Positions 7,620-15,858 are shown, numbered from the stretch's first letter. The stretch is 64,000 nt of DNA from Clostridium porci (GCF_009696375.1 NZ_VUMD01000006.1:124001-188000); one strand, 5' to 3'. Notes: generated from the letters alone by a model not told the origin. Numbers and translations: made by a program.

Positions 7620-7731
7620 TTGTTTCTCCTTTATGTGTTTATAGGTGCAGTTTATCACTGCTTTTTGTAATTTGAAAATTTGGAATGTTGCGGATATGAA
7701 AAATCTGTTTTTTACATTCTCTTGCAAGCAT

Positions 7732-8520
7732 CTAATTCGCGTAGCAATAGACGCAGCCATTTTTACATTGGTGATAGCTGCCAATATCTACACCACTACA
7801 ACAGCCACATGCCTGTCTCTGTGATAGGTCTTTTGTGACATTGAGTGTTTTATCGGTGATCTGCTCAATCAGCTTCGCATCAATGCAATGTGTCGGATGA
7901 ATGTTGTATGCGGAAAGATCAATACGTTCCGCACAACTTTCCACCTGCATACCATGTTTTGCCGCTGTTTCACTAATGAACGCTGCAAGCTCCATGATTT
8001 CTCCGATATTGGGTTCCCGAATCTGCAAGGATGTCAGCCTCTCCTTTAACTTCCCATAAATATCTACAAAGGAAATGACGCATCTGTCAGTATATCCGCC
8101 CAATGCTTCCGCAATTTGTCGGAATGCCTTTTTGTGGTATTCCACGGAATAGGCCGGGGACAGGAAAATCGGGTCATATCTCCAGATTACCTGCTGTCGT
8201 GATGTCATTTGAGACAATCGCTGAAAGACTTCGATCATGTGATGTTTGTCCGGTACACCCGGTTCGATTCTTTTAGAATACCCAGTGAGCGTGAATTGGA
8301 AATAATACGCATAGCCTTCCAATTCGTTTAATCTTGACATCATCGGTTCTGGATTCTTTGTCCAAAATACAATGCAGTCTACATTTTCTGGAGTTATTAC
8401 AATCCGCTTATTAAGAAACGGCGTATGCTTTACAACCATCGTTCTCTTTTTCAGTTCATTAAAAAACCAGGCGCTGTGATAATTTGGAATATCGCAGCGA
8501 CGACTTGCACTAATTATCAT
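7732..8520 (-). CDS. DUF1848 family protein
   Basis: About 262 aa, starting MIISASRRCDIPNYHSAWF, the typical opening of DUF1848 (another ATG lies 5 codons upstream). Central IVFWTKNPEPM and VIWRYDPIFLSP are hallmarks of the family. The C-terminus carries a Cys cluster (CGCCSGVDIG, then CKNGCVYCYAN) whose final CxxxCxxC resembles a radical-SAM or iron-sulfur motif. The biochemical role is unknown. Last gene of a minus-strand group after 8541-8765. Confidence 0.8.
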   Translation of the reverse strand: MIISASRRCDIPNYHSAWFFNELKKRTMVVKHTPFLNKRIVITPENVDCIVFWTKNPEPMMSRLNELEGYAYYFQFTLTGYSKRIEPGVPDKHHMIEVFQRLSQMTSRQQVIWRYDPIFLSPAYSVEYHKKAFRQIAEALGGYTDRCVISFVDIYGKLKERLTSLQIREPNIGEIMELAAFISETAAKHGMQVESCAERIDLSAYNIHPTHCIDAKLIEQITDKTLNVTKDLSQRQACGCCSGVDIGSYHQCKNGCVYCYAN

Positions 8521-8540
8521 TCTCCTTCTCTCCATTCATA

Positions 8541-8765
8541 CTACTGGGAGCATTGGCCCCAATCGATTAAGATCCTTTCATCTTCGTCCTGAACCTGGCA
8601 ATCGTACTCGATATCCCTCTCTTCATTGGGATCATCGATTGCTTGGCGCATTTCGTCCCAGTTGGGTACCTCTCCATTTTTGATTGCCTCCATTTCGGTA
8701 TCCGTCACGTCAAACTCCTTGGAAACACGAGTCGTCCGTTCCATGGTCATGAAAATCTTTGGCAT
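8541..8765 (-). CDS. small acidic hypothetical protein
   Basis: 74 aa starting MPKIFMTMERTTRV behind AAGGAGGAAAAC. Strongly acidic C-terminal half ending in LIDWGQCSQ. No family recognised. About 20 nt upstream of the DUF1848 gene. Confidence 0.65.
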   Translation of the reverse strand: MPKIFMTMERTTRVSKEFDVTDTEMEAIKNGEVPNWDEMRQAIDDPNEERDIEYDCQVQDEDERILIDWGQCSQ

Positions 8766-8775
8766 GTTTTCCTCC

Positions 8776-8949
8776 TTATGGCTGCGAATAGATATAGTTT
8801 CCATATCGTACTCTATCGGCATTTTTCTTCCAAAATCCCTGTTTGACCATACCACGTACACTACCTGTGCGATGAATGCATGAACAATTGGTTGTAAATT
8901 TCCTTCCAGTACGTTTTTCGTATTGAGACGGGCTGCTAAAATATGCCAT
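8776..8949 (-). CDS. small hypothetical protein
   Basis: About 57 aa (MAYFSSPSQYEKRTGRKF...). The start is uncertain: an ATG four codons earlier abuts AAAGGA. Basic, with CSCIHRTGSVRGMVKQGFW and NADRVRYGNYIYSQP. No family recognised, but it packs into the 8994-8765 interval and has protein-like composition. Confidence 0.45.
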   Translation of the reverse strand: MAYFSSPSQYEKRTGRKFTTNCSCIHRTGSVRGMVKQGFWKKNADRVRYGNYIYSQP

Positions 8950-8993
8950 GTGATACTTCATTCCTTTCTTGTCAGAGTTTATGCAAAAAAACA

Positions 8994-9521
8994 TTAGATG
9001 AACGGACAGCGATGCCAATCTGGACCATATGTTTTCCGCATCATCTCAAGCATGGTTGTGTGCTGCACACTGCCGGTCTCCAAAAGATCCAGATACTGAA
9101 ACACCAGGCTGGAAAAGCTCTGCTTTAATGTTTTGTGCATCTGACGCAGGTTATGCCCATCTCCAAAACCGTCCTTGCTGTTTCCATAGATCGTCAGTTT
9201 GGCAATTTTGGTGAACTCGTCTTCCTTCTCCAACTCTTCCTGAATGTAATAGCTATCCACCAGCTCATTGCTGAGTTTTGCGGATGCTTCGTCGCGGCCG
9301 TCATAACAGTGACTTACATACTCTTTGGCTCGTGACTCAATCCAGCATACTGCCAGCTCCAAGAAACGTTCTCTGGCTTCTTGGTCTTCCTGAATCTCTT
9401 TTGCGATTGTCATAAACGGGCTCCCAAAGCGATTCATCTCCAATGAAATGGCGTCTGTCAGCATAATCGCTACCTCATGATCTGGTGCCTGCGTTTTTAA
9501 TGCTTCATAAATTTTATTCAT
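8994..9521 (-). CDS. hypothetical protein
   Basis: 175 aa behind GAAAGGAAGG. Mostly helical, with acidic stretches (KEIQEDQEARERFLELA) and no membrane segment. No family recognised. Has its own CATAATT promoter. Confidence 0.75.
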   Translation of the reverse strand: MNKIYEALKTQAPDHEVAIMLTDAISLEMNRFGSPFMTIAKEIQEDQEARERFLELAVCWIESRAKEYVSHCYDGRDEASAKLSNELVDSYYIQEELEKEDEFTKIAKLTIYGNSKDGFGDGHNLRQMHKTLKQSFSSLVFQYLDLLETGSVQHTTMLEMMRKTYGPDWHRCPFI

Positions 9522-9562
9522 TTTTTAACCTTCCTTTCTCTTATACCTTTGGTTTTCAAATG

Positions 9563-9569
9563 AATTATG
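9563..9569 (-). promoter_or_regulatory. CATAATT box 8
   Basis: CATAATTCA on the minus strand, 42 nt before the start at 9521. The leader has CAAAGGTATAAGAGAAAGG, very close to the leader of box 3. Confidence 0.6.
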
Positions 9570-9589
9570 CAGTGAGACTCCTCTGTTTT

Positions 9590-9622
9590 CCAAAAGAAAA
9601 AACTCCGAATTACTCCGGAGTT
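9590..9622 (-). terminator. intrinsic terminator
   Basis: AACTCCGGAGTAATTCGGAGTT hairpin followed by TTTTCTTTTGG on the minus strand. Confidence 0.8.
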
Positions 9623-9664
9623 TTAAAAAGCTGATGTATGATGGTCGAGCTTCTGTTAGGTATC

Positions 9665-10099
9665 TCACAGTATCCTTGCGAGGCCCACAGCTATTCCTGC
9701 ACAGATGATGGCAACCCCAATCATCAAAAACACCCTTCCCAGGAATCGCATGTAGCCATCTGGACAATGGTGTTCTTCTGCTTTTGCAGGATTCACCATC
9801 AGTGTGACTGTGGTTCCGATTGCACGCTGCGGTCTGCTGTACCCAAGAGTAGAACGTCTTCTAATCATACGGCCATTTACTGTATATTCGTAGACTGGGT
9901 GCCACCTGGTACTATGTCCCCTATCAATATGATAGGTTGTGTCTTCTATCCAGTCTACGATAGTTGCGTTCACGGGCAATGTACATACTTTGTCTTTGTG
10001 CGCCGCCGATCGTAAGAGTGCAAGACCGATACAGAAAAACACCATACCAAGGAATAGGAACCCAAGGCAAATCCATGTGAATACATCGTTTTCAGACAT
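9665..10099 (-). CDS. DUF3592-like membrane protein
   Basis: 144 aa behind GAAAGGAGCGCAC. Two hydrophobic segments (about residues 8-30 and 118-142) flank a soluble domain with ATIVDW, YTVNGRMIRRRSTLG and GTTVTLMVNPAKAEE, the DUF3592 pattern. Function unknown. It lies 32 nt after the secreted peptidase gene and probably shares its promoter. Confidence 0.65.
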   Translation of the reverse strand: MSENDVFTWICLGFLFLGMVFFCIGLALLRSAAHKDKVCTLPVNATIVDWIEDTTYHIDRGHSTRWHPVYEYTVNGRMIRRRSTLGYSRPQRAIGTTVTLMVNPAKAEEHHCPDGYMRFLGRVFLMIGVAIICAGIAVGLARIL

Positions 10100-10131
10100 G
10101 TGCGCTCCTTTCAGCAGCCGTATGGTGTCTT

Positions 10132-10806
10132 TCAGTTACCTGCTGCTTCTAAATCTGGGCCATTTCTCATCCAAAGCGGGATGACCGGTTCCCATTTTTC
10201 CGGCTCTTCTTCCGGATGTGCCGCATAATATTCATCCATCATCGCCTGCTGCACTTCCTTAAACATATTCTGTTCTTCCGGTGACTGATTATATCCGCCG
10301 TCATTGATGAAGCTCGCATACTCATCTGCAAAGGTTTCTGCCAGCGACACGTCTCCTACAACATAGTTTTTGAAACGATCATGCATTCCCTGCAGAACTG
10401 CTTTCTGCTCTTCTGTCATTTTTGCATTACTGTAAATAAAATGACCGATTTCATGCGTGAAATAGTACGGCATCATATGCGGGAATCCGTCTCTGACGGT
10501 TCTTAAGGACAAAGCGATCTGATTTTTCTTATCACCATCCGCCCAATACATACCGTGTGCCTCTGTGTCGTTTTTAAACAAACTGGATTTGATGTGAATG
10601 CTGCCGCCCTCTTCTGCGAAGATTTTCAGAATGGTGTCTGGGAGCTTACGCATACAATGGGAATCCTCCATCAGCGTCTGAATCTCTGCTGTCATCCCAT
10701 ATGTGTCTACTCCGCTCAGCGTGGCTGCCTGTGCATGCATAGGCACCATCATGCAGACTGCCGCCGCCATGATTGCGACCTGTTTGTGAAGCTGTTTTGC
10801 TCTCAT
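10132..10806 (-). CDS. secreted HExxH metallopeptidase (lethal-factor/PPEP-like)
   Basis: 224 aa. A signal peptide is visible at residues 1-28 (basic start, VAIMAAAVCMMVP, cleavage near AQAA). The zinc motif HEIGH is followed about 45 residues later by ETFADEYASF, the order of metal ligands in the anthrax lethal factor / Pro-Pro endopeptidase group. FTHEIGHFIY fits that group best. Substrate unknown, presumably outside the membrane. The same element encodes a SecA, but any functional link is inference. Own CATAATC promoter. Confidence 0.7.
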   Translation of the reverse strand: MRAKQLHKQVAIMAAAVCMMVPMHAQAATLSGVDTYGMTAEIQTLMEDSHCMRKLPDTILKIFAEEGGSIHIKSSLFKNDTEAHGMYWADGDKKNQIALSLRTVRDGFPHMMPYYFTHEIGHFIYSNAKMTEEQKAVLQGMHDRFKNYVVGDVSLAETFADEYASFINDGGYNQSPEEQNMFKEVQQAMMDEYYAAHPEEEPEKWEPVIPLWMRNGPDLEAAGN

Positions 10807-10843
10807 TTGAAATAACCTCCTCTTTGGTTGATATTGATATATT

Positions 10844-10850
10844 GATTATG
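10844..10850 (-). promoter_or_regulatory. CATAATC box 9 (variant)
   Basis: CATAATCAA on the minus strand, 38 nt before the peptidase start. It is the only member with C instead of T at the seventh position. Confidence 0.5.
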
Positions 10851-10941
10851 GAATGAATACGTTGAAAATTTGTATTTTCATTTGGGTGTATTGGAAATTC
10901 CTCATCTTTTTCTTATTCGCAAGGTTTTATTATTTTTACTA

Positions 10942-10980
10942 CAAAAAAAACAGGGCTGCATATTTTTATGCAACCCCGTC
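10942..10980 (-). terminator. intrinsic terminator
   Basis: GGGGTTGCATA-AAAA-TATGCAGCCC hairpin followed by TGTTTTTTTTG on the minus strand, downstream of the SSB gene. Confidence 0.8.
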
Positions 10981-11051
10981 TTTTCACTCAATATTCAGTT
11001 GTAGATGCCCCGCGTGTGTGCGGAAACACTTTTTGTTATTTTTTTGCCGCT

Positions 11052-11543
11052 TTAGTTGAACGGCAGGCCATCCTCGTCGCCGTACTGGAAGCCATCCATG
11101 AACTCATCGCCGCCATACTCGCCAGCCATGTTTGCACCGCCTGCGTTATAGCCGTTCGGATCCTGGTTTGCTGCGCCGTAGTTCTGGTTATTGCCCCCTG
11201 CATTGTTACCGGCATTCTTGCTGTCTGCAAATTCCTGCTCCTCGACAACGATATCGGTCGTGTGAACCTTCTGACCATCCTTGTTGGTGTAAGAACCGGT
11301 CTGGATTCGGCCCGCGATAAGGACTCTCATGCCCTGACGGAAATACTTCTCAGCAAACTCACCAGCCCTCTGGAATGCAACGCAGTTGATGAAATCAACG
11401 TTCTGCTCACCATTATTCTGGCCTCTACGGTTTCTGCGATCTACCGCAAGCGTGTATCTGGCAATCGCCATAGAATTCTCGCCCTGAGAATAACGTACTT
11501 CCGGATCTCTTGTCAGTCTGCCCATCAAAATTACTTTGTTCAT
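11052..11543 (-). CDS. ssb: single-stranded DNA-binding protein
   Basis: 163 aa starting MNKVILMGRLTRDPEVRY, the classic SSB opening (the frame extends 9 codons further upstream without a better site). OB fold at residues 1-105 with VDFINCVAFQRAGEFAEKY, GMRVLIAGRIQTGSYTNKDG and TDIVVEEQEF. Then an N/G/A-rich linker and the acidic tip DEDGLPFN, the partner-binding tail of bacterial SSBs. Binds single-stranded DNA during replication and repair. Own promoter and terminator. Confidence 0.93.
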   Translation of the reverse strand: MNKVILMGRLTRDPEVRYSQGENSMAIARYTLAVDRRNRRGQNNGEQNVDFINCVAFQRAGEFAEKYFRQGMRVLIAGRIQTGSYTNKDGQKVHTTDIVVEEQEFADSKNAGNNAGGNNQNYGAANQDPNGYNAGGANMAGEYGGDEFMDGFQYGDEDGLPFN

Positions 11544-11598
11544 CTTTTCTCTCCTTCTGAGTGATTTCAACTCAAATAACTTTATTGTGTTTCAGGTT

Positions 11599-11605
11599 AA
11601 TTATG
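11599..11605 (-). promoter_or_regulatory. CATAATT box 10
   Basis: CATAATTAA on the minus strand, 56 nt before the ssb start. The leader has AATAAAGTTAT, a weak match to the AAAGGTAT leader motif. Confidence 0.6.
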
Positions 11606-11624
11606 GAGGGCGATCTTTTCAAAT

Positions 11625-11660
11625 AAGAAAAAAAAGATGCCGACAAACGACATCTTTTTG
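11625..11660 (-). terminator. intrinsic terminator
   Basis: AAAGATGTCG...CGGCATCTTT hairpin with TTTTTTTTC on the minus strand, after the 53-aa gene. Confidence 0.8.
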
Positions 11661-11670
11661 AAAGTTTTTT

Positions 11671-11832
11671 TTATTTTTCCAAAGACAAACGAATTACTTC
11701 TCGGGCGACTGCAATGTCTTTAATCTCCGCCAACAATTCCATGCGCTCAATGTAATCGTTCGTTTGCTGCAGCTTTTTCCAATGTGCCTTAGCCTCATTG
11801 GCAATTCTTAATTTTTCTTTGAAATCGATCAT
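11671..11832 (-). CDS. small helical hypothetical protein
   Basis: 53 aa (MIDFKEKLRIANEAKAHW...), all helical and charged. Start codon behind AAGGGAAGTGG. It has its own CATAATT box 42 nt upstream and its own terminator, so it is likely expressed despite its size. No family recognised. Confidence 0.65.
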   Translation of the reverse strand: MIDFKEKLRIANEAKAHWKKLQQTNDYIERMELLAEIKDIAVAREVIRLSLEK

Positions 11833-11873
11833 ACGTTCCACTTCCCTTGCTCATATTTCATTAGATTTGTTTC

Positions 11874-11880
11874 AATTATG
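11874..11880 (-). promoter_or_regulatory. CATAATT box 11
   Basis: CATAATTGA on the minus strand, 42 nt before the 53-aa gene. Confidence 0.6.
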
Positions 11881-11935
11881 GCTTTGGTTTTTTTTGTGAA
11901 AGGTCAAACGGTGATTTGGTATGTGATTATCTTAC

Positions 11936-12796
11936 TCATTGTAACAATTGGATATAGGTCCTGATGAAGTCGTTCGGTCCGATCATCAAAAGGATATTGA
12001 TATACACACAGACCCATATCGCAATATGGCCAATCCATTTCGACATCGTTGCAATCATTCTCATCTCTTTGATGTCATAGACGAGATATTCTACAAATCC
12101 AAAGATCATGCCGATCAGTAATGTTCCTACCACCTGATATTCCGCTGATGTCGTATCAGATAAATCCGGAATTCCACCGAAAAAGAAAATAGACACAAAC
12201 GCTATCAAACATAGGATGGCAGTCCATTTATATAGCAGACGTATTGGACTGACTTTTCCATTCTTACTCACTATGTTGCACTGGTGGCAATAATACTGCT
12301 CCTGATTCGGTTCTTTTAAGCACAACAAAGTCAGCTCTTCTTCCCCTGTGCAGCTGAATGATGAGCCCATTTTGATCGTCATATTGTTATATGTAATGAT
12401 GCCCTGCACCTCTTCAGTATGTACCGGGAAATAGTTCGACTGAAGCGATTTATGAAACGTATAGGTACCTGGTAAGAGATGTAGTGTTACAAAATTACCT
12501 TCCTGATATTTTGGGCTGAAGCGTACATACAAACTACTAAAAATGCCAATTCCGCTTAAAAGTGTAATCGGAATCAGCGCCTGTGCTTCAAATGCTGTTT
12601 GGTCAATGAGTTTCCATCCATCAAACACACTGCGTTCAACATAAGTGGGGAATTGAATCAGACACGCCAACACCGCAATCGCAGAAATGACTCCGGCGAC
12701 ATAGGTCTTTCTTTTGTACAGTTTGAAATCGCACGGCTTCCAAATTGCAATCACACACTGCACTACATTTAATAAGAAAAGCACTCTCCAAAACAT
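11936..12796 (-). CDS. multi-pass membrane protein
   Basis: 286 aa. Hydrophobic segments near residues 3-18, 32-48, 70-92, 188-206, 218-238 and 252-275. The middle soluble region carries a CHQC motif (EQYYCHQCNIV) and beta-rich sequence. No family recognised. Own CATAATT promoter and a site AAGGAGGAAACAGT before the ATG. Confidence 0.75.
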   Translation of the reverse strand: MFWRVLFLLNVVQCVIAIWKPCDFKLYKRKTYVAGVISAIAVLACLIQFPTYVERSVFDGWKLIDQTAFEAQALIPITLLSGIGIFSSLYVRFSPKYQEGNFVTLHLLPGTYTFHKSLQSNYFPVHTEEVQGIITYNNMTIKMGSSFSCTGEEELTLLCLKEPNQEQYYCHQCNIVSKNGKVSPIRLLYKWTAILCLIAFVSIFFFGGIPDLSDTTSAEYQVVGTLLIGMIFGFVEYLVYDIKEMRMIATMSKWIGHIAIWVCVYINILLMIGPNDFIRTYIQLLQ

Positions 12797-12828
12797 ACTG
12801 TTTCCTCCTTGACTGTGGTTGTTTTTCT

Positions 12829-12835
12829 AATTATG
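12829..12835 (-). promoter_or_regulatory. CATAATT box 12
   Basis: CATAATTAG on the minus strand, 33 nt before the membrane-protein start at 12796. Confidence 0.6.
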
Positions 12836-12843
12836 GGGAGTTG

Positions 12844-12890
12844 AATGAAAAAAAGAGCGAATTCGATTTTGGGGCGAACTCACTCTTTCT
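12844..12890 (-). terminator. intrinsic terminator
   Basis: AAAGAGTGAGTTCG...CGAATTCGCTCTTT hairpin followed by a T-tract, 5 nt after the secA stop. Confidence 0.8.
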
Positions 12891-12894
12891 GATG

Positions 12895-15294
12895 TTAATG
12901 TTTTTCGGTTGGAAGGCCAATGCGCATATGGAATAGGGTATGTAATGTGTCCATCTTGATGTTTTCCATCATCTCAAAAAACATCTGGTATCCCTCCTGT
13001 TTATACGCAATCACCGGATCTGTCTGACCATAAACTGCCAATCCGATTCCTTCCTTTAATTTTTCCATGTTGTCCAGGTGCATCGTCCATTTACTGTCGA
13101 TGGTTCGAAGCAGAATCATTCGCATCAGGCGTTCCATGGACTCTTTCCCACCCAGCGTCTCTTTGAGCATTTCGTATTTTTTGTAAACGCGAGCTTTTAA
13201 GTCGGCATATAAGGTTGCTTTAGTCATGTTTTGCAGTTTTTCCTCTGTCAGGTCCGTAAGGCAGTCCGGTACAACCGGCGTAACCTTTTCCATCAAAATG
13301 TCTACGGTCCACTGTTTGCGATTAGGGCCAATCTGCTTCACCACCTGCTCCAGCCATGCATCGACGTAGGAAAGAATCGTCTCTTCCATCTCTGCGCCGT
13401 CCAGAATTGCCTGGCGCTCCCGGTAAATCATTTCTCTCTGCTCATTATTGACTCTGTCATATTTTAAGAGCTGCTCTCTGGCTCCAAAGTGGTTGCCTTC
13501 GATTTTCTGCTGAGCATTTGCAATCGCCTTTGTCAGTAGCCCGTGCTTAATTTCCTCTCCGTCTTCGATTCCTACCTGCTCAAACAGGTTCATCAGATTC
13601 TCAGATCCAAACATCTTGAGCAGATTGTCTTCCAATGACAGATAGAACTTCGACTCTCCCGGATCTCCCTGGCGGCCAGAACGTCCAATCAGCTGGTTAT
13701 CGATACGTCTGGACTCATGGCGTTCGGTTCCGATGACCATCAGGCCGCCGGCGGCCTTCGCTTGATCGTCCAGCTTAATATCGGTGCCTCGTCCAGCCAT
13801 ATTTGTTGCAATCGTTACCTGTCCATGCTGACCGGCTTTTGCAACGATTTCTGCCTCCAAGTCATGATACTTTGCATTCAGGACCTGATGATCAATTCCG
13901 GCCTGTTTGAGCATTGTGCTTAATAACTCTGAGGTTTCGACGCTCGTTGTACCCGCCAAGACAGGCTGACCTGTCTCATGTACTTTTTTGACCTCTTCCA
14001 CAACTGCTCTATATTTTTCTCTGGCTGTTTTATAAACAGCATCTTCATGATCCACACGAATCACTGGCCGGTTGGTTGGAATATTGATGACATCCATGCC
14101 GTAAATATTGCGGAATTCCCTCTTTTCCGTCATCGCCGTTCCGGTCATGCCGGCTTTGCGCTCAAATTTGTTGAAAAAGTTCTGGAAGGTTACGGTTGCC
14201 AGGGTGCGGCTCTCCTGCTTGACATCTACGCGTTCCTTTGCCTCAATCGCCTGATGCAGACCGTCGGAATAGCGTCTGCCCTGCATGATGCGGCCGGTAA
14301 ACTCATCCACAATCATGATCTCTCCATCTTTGACCACGTAATCCTTGTCCTTTTTCATTAAGGCATTTGCTTTTAATGCCAGAATCACGTTATGCTGCAA
14401 CGCAATATTTTCCGGAGACGACAGATCCTTAATATGGAAGAACTTCTCTACCTTTTCGATGCCCTGGCTGGTCAGCATGACGTTCTTTTCCTTTTCATCA
14501 ACCAGAAAGTCGCCTGACTCCTCTCGTTCTTCGCCTGCCAGCAAATCGACCGTGGACAGCTTTTTATAGGTTCCACGTTCCATCATATTGGCTAACACAT
14601 CGCAGACCTCATAGATTTTGGTGGATTGGCCATCCTGACCAGAAATAATCAGTGGCGTTCTGGCTTCATCAATCAACACGGAGTCCGCCTCGTCGATAAT
14701 CGCATAGGTTAAACCACGCAGCACAGCCTGCTCCTTATTGGTAACCATGTTATCACGAAGGTAATCAAACCCAAGTTCATTGTTGGTCACGTAGGTAATA
14801 TCACAGGCATATGCTGCCTTACGTTCTGCCTGAGTCATATCATGCAACACGCAGCCTACGGATAATCCGAGGAACTCGTGAATGCGTCCAATCTCTTCTG
14901 CGTCTCTTTTGGCCAAATAGTCATTGACGGTTACAACGTGAACACCCTTTCCGGTCAGTGCATTTAAGTATGCCGGGGCTGCACATACCAGTGTTTTACC
15001 TTCACCGGTTCTCATCTCCGCCACTTTCCCATAATGTAACGCAATACCACCCATCAGCTGCACGGGGAACTGTCTCATCTTTAATACACGCCAGGACGCT
15101 TCTCTGACGGTTGCGAATGCTTCCGGTAAGATCGTATCCAGCTTCTCACCATTTGCCAAACGCTTTTTAAATGCCTCTGTCTGAGCCCGCAGCTCATCAT
15201 CTGTGAAGTTTTGAATTTTCTCTCCATTTTTCTCAATCTGTTTTAAGATCGGAGCCATCTTCTTTAATGCCTTTTGATTCTTTGTCTGAAACAT
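12895..15294 (-). CDS. secA: preprotein translocase ATPase SecA, short form on a mobile element
   Basis: 799 aa. Walker A MRTGEGKT near residues 94-101, IIDEADSVLIDEARTPLIISG near 199-219, preprotein-binding region, second ATPase domain with ATNMAGRGTDIKL and RRIDNQLIGRSGRQGDPG, then helical wing and scaffold domains. It ends at RIGLPTEKH and lacks the linker and Cys-rich zinc-binding tail of most housekeeping SecA. SecA drives proteins through SecYEG. It is the first gene of the element next to rpmF and has a CATAATT promoter, so it is probably a second, element-borne SecA. Whether the host has another cannot be seen here. Confidence 0.93.
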   Translation of the reverse strand: MFQTKNQKALKKMAPILKQIEKNGEKIQNFTDDELRAQTEAFKKRLANGEKLDTILPEAFATVREASWRVLKMRQFPVQLMGGIALHYGKVAEMRTGEGKTLVCAAPAYLNALTGKGVHVVTVNDYLAKRDAEEIGRIHEFLGLSVGCVLHDMTQAERKAAYACDITYVTNNELGFDYLRDNMVTNKEQAVLRGLTYAIIDEADSVLIDEARTPLIISGQDGQSTKIYEVCDVLANMMERGTYKKLSTVDLLAGEEREESGDFLVDEKEKNVMLTSQGIEKVEKFFHIKDLSSPENIALQHNVILALKANALMKKDKDYVVKDGEIMIVDEFTGRIMQGRRYSDGLHQAIEAKERVDVKQESRTLATVTFQNFFNKFERKAGMTGTAMTEKREFRNIYGMDVINIPTNRPVIRVDHEDAVYKTAREKYRAVVEEVKKVHETGQPVLAGTTSVETSELLSTMLKQAGIDHQVLNAKYHDLEAEIVAKAGQHGQVTIATNMAGRGTDIKLDDQAKAAGGLMVIGTERHESRRIDNQLIGRSGRQGDPGESKFYLSLEDNLLKMFGSENLMNLFEQVGIEDGEEIKHGLLTKAIANAQQKIEGNHFGAREQLLKYDRVNNEQREMIYRERQAILDGAEMEETILSYVDAWLEQVVKQIGPNRKQWTVDILMEKVTPVVPDCLTDLTEEKLQNMTKATLYADLKARVYKKYEMLKETLGGKESMERLMRMILLRTIDSKWTMHLDNMEKLKEGIGLAVYGQTDPVIAYKQEGYQMFFEMMENIKMDTLHTLFHMRIGLPTEKH

Positions 15295-15333
15295 ATTTTT
15301 TCCTCTTTTTCTTGGTGTTTTGTTTTCTCTCAG

Positions 15334-15340
15334 AATTATG
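15334..15340 (-). promoter_or_regulatory. CATAATT box 13
   Basis: CATAATTCT on the minus strand, 40 nt before the secA start. It is the right-most copy; none is seen in the host or prophage sections I checked. Confidence 0.6.
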
Positions 15341-15675
15341 GAGGCTATTGGGTGAATATTGGTTTTTCATCTGTATCATTGGGGCAAAAAAATCACCTCG
15401 GATACATGATCTGAGATGATTTTCTGTGTGTAGGCTTAATTCTTACGAAATTATTAAATTTTCAATTTCCTCCTTATTTTGCAAAAATCCTACGCGTAAT
15501 ACATATTACACCCATTTTTTTGCTTATCGAAGGTCATATTTTTATATCATTTTTTCGGAAACTTTTCGGAAAACTAAAATTAGGCATCCCAAACATAAAA
15601 ACAAGACCTCCGGAGAATACGTCCAAAGGCCTTGATTTTACTACGTTCCACGTCTCTCGTTGTTGCGTTCCACTA
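15341..15675. other. non-coding junction between the accessory element and the rpmF locus
   Basis: Holds two minus-strand terminators: AATCATCTCAGAT...ATCCGAGGTGATT with T7 at about 15388-15424, and CAAGGCCT...AGGTCTTG with T5 at about 15605-15640 (the rpmF terminator). Between them is AT-rich DNA with GTAATA-TG-TATTAC and no convincing gene. The element end or attachment site probably lies here. Confidence 0.5.
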
Positions 15676-15858
15676 TTAGTCCTCAACCTTAACAATCTCT
15701 TTCTTGTTGTAAGAACCGCAAGCCTTGCAAACTCTGTGAGGCATCATTAACTCGCCGCACTTACTGCACTTTACCAGATTCGGAGCGCTCATCTTCCAGT
15801 TTGCTCTACGGCTATCTCTTCTAGCTTTAGAAGATTTATTCTTAGGACAGATAGACAT
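15676..15858 (-). CDS. rpmF: 50S ribosomal protein bL32
   Basis: 60 aa beginning MSICPKNKSSKARRDSRRAN, with the zinc-ribbon pattern CSKCGEL...CKACGSY, the length and sequence of bacterial L32. Stop followed by its own terminator. Lies 3 nt after yceD, the usual pairing. Confidence 0.97.
   Translation of the reverse strand: MSICPKNKSSKARRDSRRANWKMSAPNLVKCSKCGELMMPHRVCKACGSYNKKEIVKVED

Noticed and set aside
11130..11250. Repetitive N/G/A coding region of ssb as a possible mobile repeat
   Set aside because: It is the ordinary low-complexity linker between OB fold and acidic tip of SSB.
15500..15560. GTAATA-TG-TATTAC as an integrase core site
   Set aside because: Short AT-rich palindromes are common and no second copy was seen at another boundary in the window. 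Kept only as part of the junction note.
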